The notes below the pieces were generated by a model. The model saw only the letters and a list, made by a program, of their open reading frames with translations, made no database searches and was not told the origin of the DNA. Both the position numbers and the translations under genes were made by a program. From Chaenocephalus aceratus (lineage: Eukaryota > Chordata > Actinopteri > Perciformes > Channichthyidae), in the NCBI GenBank assembly GCA_023974075.1, contig CM043807.1, forward strand, positions 9,167,676-9,231,675: a DNA stretch of 64,000 bases. Direction: 5' to 3'. Positions 35,501 through 47,300 of this stretch are shown here, in pieces; within the stretch, counting starts at the first letter, position 1; every line of letters begins with the position of its first letter.

Positions 35501-36495
35501 AAGCCCCTGCCTGTGCACCAGAGAAGATTACGTATGGTACGTCAATTTGTTTTCGATTCTAGATATCATGAAATACTCAAACCCCAAATGTCATGGAAAA
35601 TAATCCTTGTATTTCACAACAGTGATTACGGCTACTATCGGCACGTGAACACGTCAGAGTGTGTGAGACAGAACGCTGCAAATAAAACCCTGGAGCTCTG
35701 TCTGAATGGAGAGGAGGACGAGCTTCTGACAGCTGGGTAATAACAGTCCCTCCTTTTTAAAAAGAGGAAACGGGACTCCTGTACATGCTCACACACGTCT
35801 GACTGTGTTTGTAGGTACCGTAAGGTCCCGAGTGATCGGTGTGAGGGGGGATTCAATCTACAGCTGGCAGTGCAGACAGTCATCAGACCCTGTGGTGTTA
35901 AACCCAGCCTCGGACCACCACCTGCCAGGTCCCCGTCTCCAATCACACACTTTGACACAGCGGTCAGTTGTTGCTCTAACAAGTGTGTGTGCGCACCTTC
36001 AGTTGTTCCTGATTTTTTTTTTTTTAAGGAAAATAACAGTTATTGTGTTTTATTCCAGCGAGAGAGGCTAGTTTTGATCCTGGTATGTGCCGGAGCAGGA
36101 GTCATCGTGTTGGTAGTTATCGTCTCCGCCATCATCGCTGTCAAAGGGGTGGTTCAAGGAACCAGGTAGCCACACACACACACATCTGCATGTCTACCTT
36201 TATGCACCCAATGGTACCTGACCACTCTGGTTTGTTGTCCCCATCTACAGCTCCCCAGTGTATCGTTTCTCCAACCTCCGGATTCAGGATGAAGATAACA
36301 GCATCACTGTGGAACTTGAAAGCGCCACCAGCAGCAACGGCACAGTCTGCCCGCAGGACTCAGACGACGTAAGAGCTATTATCACTTGTTTTATTCTATA
36401 ACTTTTTATATATTGCTTTTTAACTTGAAAGATTATGTGATTTTACCATATGTATATACGTTGTTGTTCTTATTTTCCAGGATCTTATTGAATGA
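25834..36495 (+). CDS. sort1: sortilin (VPS10-domain sorting receptor)
   Basis: There are 21 coding exons: 25834-26091, 26545-26607, 28830-28906, 29008-29104, 29449-29616, 29745-29818, 30042-30088, 30475-30611, 30697-30780, 31827-31887, 33370-33522, 34018-34115, 34236-34335, 34449-34623, 34724-34917, 35344-35536, 35623-35736, 35815-35962, 36059-36165, 36251-36368 and 36481-36495. All phases join into 826 residues; the human protein is about 831. Signal peptide 1-20; propeptide ending at the furin-like site RQRR48. The VPS10 ten-bladed propeller carries Asp-box motifs ([41 protein letters not shown]). A Cys-rich 10CC module follows at about 590-740, a membrane helix at about 751-775, and a tail ending DSDDDLIE (acidic dileucine-type signal). 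The protein cycles between Golgi, surface and endosomes, binding proneurotrophins, neurotensin and lipoprotein cargo. Whether it is the a or b paralogue is not resolved. Confidence 0.95.
27430..27750. repeat. 36-base GC-rich coding minisatellite
   Basis: The unit GGCTCTCAGGGGGCCGGGCT plus CGAGGGCGAAGACCGT repeats about eight times with losses. The length is a multiple of three, so it keeps the antisense ORF of the LTR element open. Confidence 0.85.
27692..28660 (-). CDS. Gag-like ORF of the LTR element
   Basis: A minus-strand frame of about 322 codons starts near the 5' LTR with [12 protein letters not shown] and [15 protein letters not shown]. It then becomes Pro/Ser/Ala-rich with repeated [15 protein letters not shown] 11-residue units encoded by a minisatellite. 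The initiating codon in this copy is TTG where ATG would be expected before DPAD. No CCHC knuckle, protease or RT follows. Gag identity is inferred from position, directly after the 5' LTR. Function of the repeats is unknown. Confidence 0.5.
   Translation of the reverse strand: MDPADSLYEVEYNLTCLRNDFKYASSSEERQSVFSAARQEVTSRPWLRELLPEWVEDFFGSFEVKPDSRPASPSHAISMSPNSQPGTIRLGGFRLKSTRASAPVPAPVQELYSGTRLAYGGPRSIQAAAKRSCRKARLAAHTAMVPDPVLAPAAMFPASEPDLTAMILASIPAPEPAHSAMFPGSRTGPYSHVSGSRTGPYSHVSSSRTGPYSHDSGFNSGPRSHGSRPSSCPSCHSPFSGSLSSRWRSRRLLSCQGSCQSLVLVLFRGGSCRGLSHQLRHRVLPGLRRCPVSVFLPGLRSWLVFALEPGPLRARPSESPAL
28010..28210. repeat. 33-base coding minisatellite
   Basis: The unit ATGGCTGTAAGGTCCGGTTC plus TGGAGCCGGAAAC repeats about four times, with diverged flanking copies. 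It encodes the [15 protein letters not shown] repeat on the minus strand. Confidence 0.85.
30886..31070 (-). repeat. LINE/SINE 3'-tail fragment
   Basis: AAGATAAGATGGACCTTTAT followed by TGATCCCC is a frequent 3'-end signature of short fish retroelement copies, here antisense to sortilin in intron 9. Related tails are at 49,365-49,640 and 59,112-59,320. Confidence 0.6.
31635..31663. repeat. (CA)n microsatellite
   Basis: Perfect CA run in sortilin intron 9. A second run is at 32,470-32,499 in intron 10. Confidence 0.95.
32240..32310 (+). repeat. L2-type LINE 3' tail
   Basis: GTAAAGCACTTTGAATTGCC followed by AAAGTGCTCTATAAATAAAC and (CTTGC)n is a typical L2 tail of fish, in intron 10. The same tail in opposite orientation is at 45,939-46,140. 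A further retroelement-tail motif (AAATGGTAAATGGACC) is at 33,128-33,145. Confidence 0.75.
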
Positions 36496-36890
36496 CACGT
36501 GACCCATTTATATGGATTCAATGAACTTTTCAAATTCCTCCAGCAGAGCTGAAAAAGACTGCACAATGCCTTTTTGTTGGAATAATGTTGTACTCATCAT
36601 GGAGGGTTCTGAGGATTGCAGGACAAGCATGAGAATGTCTTTATTTATTGAGCTTGCACCATTTCACTGTTTTATTTGCTTAATCTTATGATTTGTACAG
36701 TTTTTTAAATTGTAATTTCCTTCTCTGTTTGCACCACCATTTACTTTCTCTTTTAATGTGAAAACAAATGAATAATCCTAAAAATGTGCATTATATAAAA
36801 CGTTTTTTTTTTAAAATAAATATACAAAATATTAGTATATGTTTTCTTACAGTTAAATACATCATGATGATTCTTAAACTTCAATAAATC
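36496..36890 (+). other. sortilin 3' UTR with two polyadenylation signals
   Basis: AATAAA occurs at 36,815-36,820 and 36,883-36,888 downstream of the stop codon. I see no gene between 36,900 and 37,600. Confidence 0.6.
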
Positions 36891-37609
36891 TCTGGGTCGA
36901 TCAATCAAAGGACACTGGAGGCGCTGTAACGCCATCCCATATGCTTCGAAGTGAACAGAGAAGAAGAAAAAGCAGGAAGTCAGGGTGAAGGAAACAAAGA
37001 TCCCTTAATAGTAGGATGTCTCACTCGTAAAAACCTGCCCACTCTTACAGAGAGTCAGAACTGTGCATGCGTCAAGGCACAATTTCACACAAATAAACAT
37101 CATCACACCAACATCTTAGCTTGAGCCTCACAAATAGCCATCTGCTGACCACAGCAGCAAACACATTTACACAATAGTATTAAAAAAACAAATAAGGCTA
37201 AGAATAAGTTCCCATATTACCATAATGCAAATAAATACAATCACATTAATGAATACATCGGTTTTTTTCCCTTCACAGTTGTATACTTGTCAACAAGAGA
37301 TCAACAGCAATGAACCGCTCCAGAGTTCGCAAGCAAGCGATCCGAGACCACCTATTTTAGCGGACCAGAGTCCGGTTGTTTAGTTCACTTAAGAGGTCTC
37401 GGATTGTGTTCATCTACCCGCTTTGAATGGAAGATAAATTGTGATAAAGTGTTGTTTTGGTTCATCAATATTATCTAGTATTTATTTCACTTAAATATAA
37501 TGTTTTATTTTTTTAAATAAGGGTTAAAAACGTGCTCTTAGATTCTGATTAGAGCTAGAAAACAAACAAGAACCTACAGAACTGCCTGTTTGTAGGCTCT
37601 TTGATTTCT

Positions 37610-37733
37610 CCGACAGAGTGGAGCATCTTCCCGCCTCTTGTCTCTCTAACATCTCAGCTGTCATTACACGAATCACTCACTTTGGTTTGGTGAACGGTAC
37701 CGAGTATTCGTGGTTACCGTGGCAATTGCACAG
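37610..37733 (+). other. likely FAM3 5' UTR exon
   Basis: GC-richer sequence ends at GCACAG followed by the strong donor GTAAGC (37,734). A good acceptor (TTTTCATCTCAG, ending at 38,550) opens the exon carrying the FAM3 start codon at 38,587. The transcription start is not determined. This assignment is inferred from splice signals and position. Confidence 0.45.
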
Positions 37734-37955
37734 GTAAGCAAGGTGTGACCCTCACCCTAATATTACTTTTCAACGTATTACTTCAAAAAAGATGTATAAC
37801 ACTATTAGAATCCCGCTGGAGTTCTTTAGGTGTAAGTTGGCAAACGTAGGCAGAGACGAGGAAGTTACACTGCAGTGAACGTAACGGCACTTAACTGTAA
37901 ATGCTAGTGGACGCTAGTTAATAGTGTTTAAGTGTAGCTTCAGCGCTATGTAATC

Positions 37956-38045
37956 AAATCAAGTTTTATTTATATAGCACATTTATAAACGATTTTTGGT
38001 CGCGCCAAAGTGCTGTACATATAATAAAAATAGCCTACAGTAGAG
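37956..38045 (-). repeat. L2-type LINE 3' tail
   Basis: AAGTTTTATTTATATAGCAC followed by CCAAAGTGCTGTACAT is the common fish L2 tail in antisense orientation. It lies in FAM3 intron 1 (5' UTR). Confidence 0.75.
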
Positions 38046-38586
38046 ACACTTTACAACAGCACAGTTTGTTCAGAATATCAGTATGAGAAAAACGACACGG
38101 CCAATAAAGCCTAGATAAGTGCAATATAAAGAGCTACTACAGTGTAATAACTCATTCAAGGAAGCTAAAGTGACTTCAAAATACCTTACTAACTTTGTTG
38201 CATTAGCTAATTGTATTATTTCAACTATTAGCAACCAAAGGAAAGTCATCTTAAGACTTAAGTTAATGCCATTGTATATTGGTTAATGTCACCCTATTGC
38301 TATTGGGGAGGACATTTAGACATCACAACTTTTGGAAAATGAACCCTTTATTTTCTAGTTTCCTGTTATGTATTGGAGAAAAACAGGTAGTAAACCATCA
38401 ATGGTACATATTGTTATTATATGTTTTTTTTCATCAAAAATGTCTATTACTTCATTATCTAACTATATTGTTAACATGGTTGTGTTCATTTTGAGTCAAT
38501 TGCTAATAAAAAGGGTTAATTGTTGCAACCTTAACATGTTTTCATCTCAGGTTGTTTGGTGTGTAAACATCTGACTGAAGCCAAAG

Positions 38587-41363
38587 ATGGTCAGGGTGGG
38601 TGGTAAGTATATCCCCCTTTAAGAAATACAGCATACACCATAGTATAACACGATTGGAAAGTATTTTGTGGTGTTTCATAAATGTTGATTCATTTGTCTA
38701 TCTTTCTATTGCAGGTATTTTGAAGATTGCGGCGCTTGTATTTGCGTTTCTGCTAGCTGTCTTTCTGGCTTTTCAACTGCTGGAGATTAACATGGACTTC
38801 AATCTGAACAGTGTGATCTGTGAGTAACATTCGCTGTAGTAAAATCACAACGTTCAACAGTGCCCTGAGGTGCTCCAACAAAAGAATGAAGTGGGAGAGT
38901 TATCAGTTGTTAAGGAAACCTGTTCAAACAGTTATTGTGAAGGGGGGATTTCAGTCATTTCTCTAAGATATGCCCTTGTGTTTCCTTTTGGTTGTGTTTA
39001 CATTTCACAAACCAAATATGTTATTGAGGGAGTAGTCATACAGAGCTGCGTTTGAATGAGCATTATTGAGCTGTCGATGGATAATCTCTAGTGTTGCACG
39101 GTGTACCGATACTTGAAAGGTACCGCGATACCCTGCCGTTAAAAACGTTAGATTCCTCCGTTTCATTAGTATCGGTACTTTAAGAATGACAGGGAAAAGT
39201 ACTCCGGTGAGAAAGCGCCGTTTTAATACGAGCTAGTGATGTGTCGTTCGCGGGCGAGAGCCGGCTCGAGCCGTTTTTTTTGGTGTGTTGTTAAGTAATA
39301 CAAGACAGAATGATGATGATGATCTCTGCGCTACAGCTGCTCCGTGCATGCATGCAGTGCATGGGCGGCGCCAGGATTGTTTTGCTGCAGTAGCTTAGCA
39401 GTTGCTATATGACAGCACGGCGTTGTTAATTTTCAAAATAAATAAACAAACAATACCAGTGGGCCAAGCACGAGCCTGTTCATATTGTAGCGTTCACCGC
39501 TATTCAAAATCACAGATCACTCGAGCCTTCAATGTCGAAAACGTTCTCTTTATTTTCTGGTATTGACGGCCTCAGCCACGCCTTACAGAACCAATCAATA
39601 GGATAACACTTGTTTGTTTGAGACGCGTTGCGGCTCGCCTCGAAAGTAGACGAGAATAGCCGATCGCAGCCGGGGGAGGTCTCAAAAAGCTCGCCTGAAG
39701 TCGGACAGCTCGGAGTCGGCTTCGTCTTCTTCTTCTCTCGGTTTTTTGGCGGATTGCAAACAACTTTAAGGTGCATACCGCCACCTCCGGAGTCGGCTTG
39801 ACTCGGTTTGCATTTATAAAGAATGCACACATGTGTTTAATCATTAATGTCAGATATGTACTAAGTAAATACATTTGTTCCTGCTCAAGATTAGATTCAA
39901 CTTTATTGTTATTGCACATATTACAGGTACTGAGACAACGAAATGCAGTTTAACTTCTAACCAGGAGTGCAAAAAGCAGTAAAGTGAAAAGTAATGTACA
40001 CAATAGACAGAATAAAATATAGAATGAATTGAATGATGAATAAACAGTGAGGGGTATGAATACACTAGATATACACAGCAGCCTGTGAGCAGTATGAACA
40101 GTGTGTATGAATATGCTAAGATATATAAAGTATGAAAACGGTAAGCAGTGCAAGTATAGTATAAAATATATGGATATTAATTTCATGATGATAAACATTG
40201 TGGAACAATGATGAAAAATGTGAATGGAAGTGGCGACGTAAAACTGACACAAAACAACAACAAACTTTTGCCGAGCCAATTGGAGAGTTTCATCACCGGC
40301 ACGTGGTAAAAACCACCAATGAGCGCTCAGCTCGAGATACCAGCGAGTCGTTTCCCATCAAGCATTTCGCTTCCTTAGCCTGTGGAGAGGAACTGCCAGG
40401 GTTGCGTTCCAATAGTCCATTTAGCTTAGGAACCTTCCTGTCACTACCCCGATCCGTCACCCTGCCCGATCGGTTCTTCGCATGTGCGAGAGGGTCCGCC
40501 ATGTTGGACAACTCCGGACGGCAACACCAGATGGACACTTGACACAGTGGCTTTAGCAAACCTCAAAAAGAAAACTCGAGAGAGATGAGTTATTGTTATT
40601 ACAACGTGACTTCACTATTATTTAACAACTCTTTTTATTGGGTTCTTTTATTTGGGGTTAAGTACATTGTCAGAATAAGTGAGGAATGAATTTAACTTCT
40701 GTTAGACAGCCATATGCCATACATTTTTGCATACATTCACAGTAAATATTTATTCAGTATGATCGCTGTCTAACAGAAGTTAAATCTATTTCTCACTTAT
40801 TCTGACAATGTACTTAACCCCAAATAAAAGAACCCAATAAAAAGAGTTGTTAAATAATAGTGAAGTCACGTTGTAATAACAATAACTCATCTCTCTCGGT
40901 TTTTCTTTTTGAGCTTTGCTAAAAGCCACTGTGTCAAGTGTCCATCTTGGGTTGCCGTCCGGACTTCCGGACCATCTCGCACATGCGCAGTACCGATCGG
41001 GTAGGGTGACGGATCGGGTAGTGACACTTCCTAACCAAGTGAAATGACCCGGAAGTCCCTCAGTGGCAGCCATGATCAGTGCCGTTCCAATCATAGATAT
41101 ATATAAACACTAGATGACTCACCCGCGCTGCTGGCCAATGGAGACCGACGTTGCCACTTGGCCGACATCTTGCTACAGGCAGTGCTCTCATTCATAACAT
41201 TATGGTTTACTATTTAAATAACCATAGCTTGCTCAATTTTCAACCAATTTTCAAACGGTTTGGTTTTTTATAAACATCAAAGATGTAGTTATGATACTGC
41301 ATACTTATAATCATGGACTTTCATATGAAAATAACATTAATCAGATAAAGCAATAGCTATACA

Positions 41364-41394
<31 letters not shown>

Positions 41395-44300
41395 CAAGGT
41401 ATTTATATTAAATATTTGCCGGTGTATACATTTCCATTTATTTTATTATATTGTTAATATTTAAAATAAATTATAAAAATTTAAATACATTTATATTTTA
41501 TATATAAAAATCGGTCTCATGTTACCACTCTGTAAGCCAAGAGTTGTTAATTTAGCAATGCCTTAGCTTGAAGAACAGGGACACAACTAATGACAATAGC
41601 ATATGTTGGTACATTATTTAGATATTCACACCTTTATCAGAAGAACCAAACCAACATAAAATGTGCTCGCAGACAGGCCATTTCTGTCTAATTTATCACA
41701 ATTATTTTTGACATGAGATATTCATATCATCCTAGTTTTGTATTTAGTTTCTAGATTTGTAAACAAATCCAGAACCTTTGAAATATGTTACTGAAAAAAG
41801 ACCAAGAATAATATAAACTGTACCATGTGTCCTTTTGTGTCCTTCTGTAGTCCATTTGTGGTTTGTCTTGTCTCACCCCGGCTGATATATCACAAAATCC
41901 ACTGTTTAAATTGTTCCCTATATTGCCCCTATGCCCCTGTAAGGTGTCCTTGGGTGTTATGAAAGGCGGCCCCCCAACATAAATGTATTATTATTATTAT
42001 TAAGAAGAACAACTTGGTGTGGAGGGAATGTAGGAAGCAGGAGCAGGTGGGGAGAGATGGGGCTTCAAGGTTCAAGGTTATTTGTTTTAAATGTGTCTTG
42101 GAGATAAGGACCAGCTGCACACAATAAAATACAGTATAACATAAAACCAATAAGACACACGGTGACACATGGCACACCAACAATCAATCATCGTCCAGCC
42201 TCAGCTTTGGTATTCTTTCACAACCATGTTATGGGTTTATTAGACTGAGCAAACATAAACATATGTGGTGATCCCACGGGTTCTTGTTTGCAGACAGCGA
42301 CGATTGGAGCATCCGTAGGCTGCACAAAAGTCTGGCATAGTCAGGTACTTCTGTAAACACAAAGCCAGCAAATTCCTGTATCATAATGCAAGATGTTTTT
42401 AACAAGCCAAACCACTTGGAATAAATCATGTGTAACTTAAGTTATGTTGAAAAGAAAGAGCAGTTCTGCCTCTCCCACTGGTGTAAAGTTGCTGGGTGAA
42501 CTTTGTAATACTAGGTCTCACTCACAGCCTCTTGTTATTAGCCAGCTAATAAATACAACCACATACACAAAGAAAAACTGCAATTTCAACATGTCCAAGC
42601 ATCCTGTATCATAGCCTTGCTAATAATGTTAATAATAAACCAAACCGTTTGTAAATCAGTCAAGATTTCAGCGAGTTAAGAGTATTTTTGTGCAGATCAC
42701 TCACCTTACAACAGCTACCATAACGCGAATCAGAGTAACTGTTGACTGTAGCAAGATGGCGGCCGGTCAGCTACGCTGGAAAATCTCCCATGAGCCATCT
42801 AGTGTTTATATATATCTATGGTTCCAATTCTCCAAATGAAAGGAAAGGAGGTTTCAAACTTCCTTTATAACCTCCTTTAGCTTAGGAACCACTGGACCTC
42901 CCTTACCGAAAGGAGAGGAGAAAATGCTGCCCCACAATGCATTGCAGCCGCAGCATTTGCCGTCACTCAACAGTCGGCCGTTCACGGAAACAACCGATTA
43001 TGACCGAGAAATTATATCATGAAAGTTACGGTGCTTATTAAGCATTTTAAAACGTATGTGGTAAGTTGCCAAAGTGCTTTGTTTTGAACGTTCATCAGTA
43101 TTATAATCAAAAAGAGAAATATGAACGTTAGTTTTTACTGAAATGATCAAATAAAGTCAACATCTCACAGTCTTTACTGAGCTGTGTGGAGTTTGTTCAA
43201 CTTTTAACAGATGTTTGAATGGTGATATACACACTGATAGATGTTAAGGACTAACGTTTATAATAAATACATTTGTGTTGATTTTAAGATATTTTCATTG
43301 TTCATACAATCATACGTATTGGGATCATTTGTATTAATGTGGACCGGAGGGAGAGGGTGACGAGCATAAGTTTCACTTTCCTTTTTTATTTCAATTCCAA
43401 CTTTGGTCATGAAGAATATGTTTCTCTGTTGTCCACGTTCATAAAGCATAAGCATCAGAGCACGGTGCAGAGTCTCTAGATGAGTTTACAGTAGCCCCTC
43501 GTTCTTATTGAACATCCATGTTGTAGTCCGCTGTATAGAAAACTGTAGTTTCCATAGTTTCCCCACAGCAGCAGACGCACATTCATGACGTCCGCTGGCG
43601 CATCATAAACACGTCGGATAGTGAAAGTGTATTCGGATTCTCTAAAGTACCGCAGTCTCTTCTCCTAAGTCCTTTTGAATTCTCCTATCCACTATCCCTT
43701 AACCCCGTGACGGTTCACTCAGAGGTCAAGGAATAGGAGATAGGGTTAGAACTTAGGAGCTGATTTTTGGATTATCGGAACGCAACCCAGGCCTCCAGAG
43801 CAAGTCGGACAAAATGACTAACCATCATGCAACGCACTAGCAAGACGTTGATCGGAACTGCGCAGGTCTGCGCAGGTCTCGCTTGTCTCAAACAAGCCTA
43901 TTATGACTTTTCCTTACACTCGAACACAACTCCTACGCCCCTCCTGCCTCCTTACTGCAGAACGTCTATGGGCATAGATATGTCTCATAATTATTTGTGT
44001 GAACATAACAATTATTTGTGTGTAAATATGTGATTTGGAAATGTAAAACACCATCCACAAATGCATTTCAAAGATTTGCAAACTCACAAATAAATGTACA
44101 AGTGTAAAACGGATCTGCAAATACGCTAAATATTTTCACAAATAAAAAAAAGATCTGTGATTATCTCTTTAACATTGACAACTTTCGATCAGGCATTTGT
44201 GAATCCATTTTGTATTTGCCGACCAAAATTGCGCTTGCGGATCTCACATTTCTGCTTGTGGATCGTCTTTTTACACACGGAATTTTGAGACATATTTTCC

Positions 44301-47300
44301 GCTCGGTGATTTTCGGAAACCACATGATGGCCTGCTGATGACGACATTTCCGCATGATTTCAAAGTAAGAGCATGATGGTTTGTTTAATGCTGTTTTTTA
44401 TTATAATGAACAGCGGAACGTTAGATGCATTCTTTATCACCATCACCATGTTATAGTGATACAGTTAGTTTGTGTTTATTGGATCAATATAGCATATATC
44501 GAGCACATGCATTGATGTTGAAGTACAGGCTATATGCCACTTTCGGGTCCCGGGGGAGCAGCTGGCAGCGAAGCAGCCCAGATAAAACTCTTTCTTCATT
44601 GTTTGTTGTGTATTCCGTCAAGCGGGTCAAACTAACTGTATCACTATAACATGGTGATGGTGATAAAGAATGCATCTAACGTTCCGCTGTTCATTATAAA
44701 AAAAAAACAGCATTAAACAAACCATCATGCTCTTACTTTGAAATCATGTGGAAATGTCGTCATCAGCAGGCCATCACGTGGTTTCTGAAAATCACCGAGT
44801 GACACGAGTAGATTTTAGCCGAGACAGGCGGAAAATATGTCTCAAAATTCCGTGTGTGTAAAAGACGATCCACAAGCAGAAATGTGAGATCCACGAGCAG
44901 AGATTTGAGATCCGCAAGCGCATTTTTGGTCGGCAAATACAAAATGAATTCACAAATTCCTGATCGAAAGTTGTCAATGTTAAAGAGATAATCACAGATC
45001 TTTTTTTTATTTGTGAAAATATTTAGCGTATTTGCAGATCCGTTTTACACTTGCACATTTATTTGTGAGTTTGCAAATCTTTTAAATGCATTTGTGGATG
45101 GTGTTTTACATTTCCAAATCACATATTTACACACAAATAATTGTTATGTTCACACAAATAATTATGAGACATATCTATGCCCATGGTCTCTCAGTCTCTC
45201 CCCTCTCAAGCACGCTCTAAGTCCCTCCCCTCTCTCGTGCACACGCTAGCTGCCAAAGCATGTGAGAAAGCGAGAAGCATGGCTGCAAGTGGGAGTGCAA
45301 CTGACGCTGCGCCTCGGCTTGTTGACAAAAAAGACGCCAGAAGCTAAATTTGGAAGTATTTTAGCTATATCTCTGACAGTGAGGGCAAGCCTACGGACAC
45401 TACGAGGCCTGTCTGTAAGAAATGTTTTAGATCCTGCAAACCAAGGGAGCCAACCAGAGGTGGCGCTAGGGGGTGGCTACTTGGGCTCAAGCCCCGGATG
45501 TTTTCTGAAAAGCCCCGGATGTTTCACTTAATAAAAAAAAAAAAAATTGAAAATGAAAATGTCTCGGGAGTAATGTGCAGTACCGGAGTCCACCAGAGAG
45601 GCAGCCGCTGCGGGACATTAGCCTGCGTACTGCGTAGCTTTCCCTGCCCTGAAGAAGAAGTGATCCTTCCTAGTGCCTGACGAGTTTTAAGCTAATAGCC
45701 TATAAAGTTATGGATATTAGAAAGTTATTTTTATCGAAGCAGGCGCCACAAGCTGCTGCTGCTGCAGCAGCAGTATCAGCAGCTGACAACAATGTCATCA
45801 CCAGCAGTGAAGAAATGGATGATGTTTCAGGTTTGTGAATCTAATGGTGATATCTGCACTCTGGCTGACTGAGTAAGAAGGGAAAAAGAGTGATGTACTG
45901 TAACGTTAATCTTATAGCTAGTAAACATGGAGTAACCAAGGCAAGGCAAGTTTATTTATATAGCACCTTTTAACACAAGGCAATTCAAGGTGCTTTACAA
46001 AAATGAAAGACATTCAGACAAAGGCATTTAAAAACAGTAAAAGATAATAAAAGAAACATTAAAAGAAAAAAATACATGAATAAAAAGTTACAGTGCAGTT
46101 TAAGATATGAATAGTTCACACAGAAGTTCCACTTTACTGATGAACACAACAGCTCAGTTTAAATTAAAAGCAGCGACAAAAAGATAAACCACACCAAGTC
46201 AATACCCTTATATGTTAGTATGTATACAGAACATGACTACAAATTATTCTAAGATGTAACGTTAACCCTTCATACCTCAGTCTACTTTTAAGACACTAAA
46301 ATAACGTATTCCAATTTTTATTTTGTTTTCGCTCGTGGAATTATACCGGCTCTCGTTTCAGTACACATAACAACGGAACCATAGCAACGGAACTGACAGG
46401 CAACGGAACTGACAGGCAAACACTCTGAATCCGATTGGCTGTGACTGCATCCACTCAGAGTGCCCGATTCAGAAACGTGACTCTTACACTCTTTACGTCA
46501 CAACAAAGATGGTGGATGAGAATAGATCTATAAATCGATAAGCAATGCGCAGTGGATCGGAAGAGGACGGTTGTGTCGGCGTTGTTCGAGAGCGGTGTGG
46601 TATGCTAATGGGAACACACGCCAAACATGCTAAATCACATCAGAAGGCATCACCCAGATTGCCAATCACCGGAGCCCGGCAAAAGACAACAGCAGTTCAA
46701 ACAGCTGATCCCCGCTGTTTTTAAGAGCCAATAGAGATGAAAGCCGAGAGACCAAAATAAATAACGGAAGCTTTTGGCATATTTTTTCAACGACTTGAAA
46801 CCACTTTCTTATTATTTATGATGTAATATTTTCAAGACATTCTTTTTAGTTTTACAGCTTGATGAAACCTTTTTGTTTGACATCAGCCATTATAGATACT
46901 ATGGCCATCTGAGTGTGTGTGGTACTGTTTGTGGTTGTTTTTAATTGTTTAATACAGTTAATTATTCAAAATGTCAGAGTTCCTTATTTTTAAACTGAAC
47001 TTGCACTACTGTTCAAAAGTAAATAACAACAAACCTGGAATTATGCATTTGGGATTTGTTTTGCTTTTTCTTGTTGTACCGAACCGTACCGAACCGTGAC
47101 CCCCAAACCGAGGTACGAACCGAACCGTGACTTCTGTGAACCGTTACACCCCTAGTCCCCGGTGTTCCAGGGAACTCACCAAGTGTCAGAAAACACAACC
47201 CTCTCTCTTTTCCTCCATACCCAAATCTCTAAAAACGTGGCTGCAACGGATCTGATACAGACTGATCTTGAATTATTTTCTACGTCACAGAAGTGGTGCT

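Larger units (their letters stand above)
40400..43787. mobile_element. GGTTGCGTTCC-ended DNA element
   Basis: Ends GGTTGCGTTCCAATAGTCC (40,400) and GGATTATCGGAACGCAACC (43,787) are inverted. CAG flanks both sides, a possible 3-bp target duplication. Subterminal repeats with CTTAGGAACC recur at 42,890. No transposase frame is visible; the superfamily (perhaps Harbinger-like) is not established. It contains a foldback and the CATAGATA element. Confidence 0.6.

Noticed and set aside
44425..44675. Two opposite short frames beginning with the same residues
   Set aside because: They are mirror images created by the 1.2-kb palindrome.
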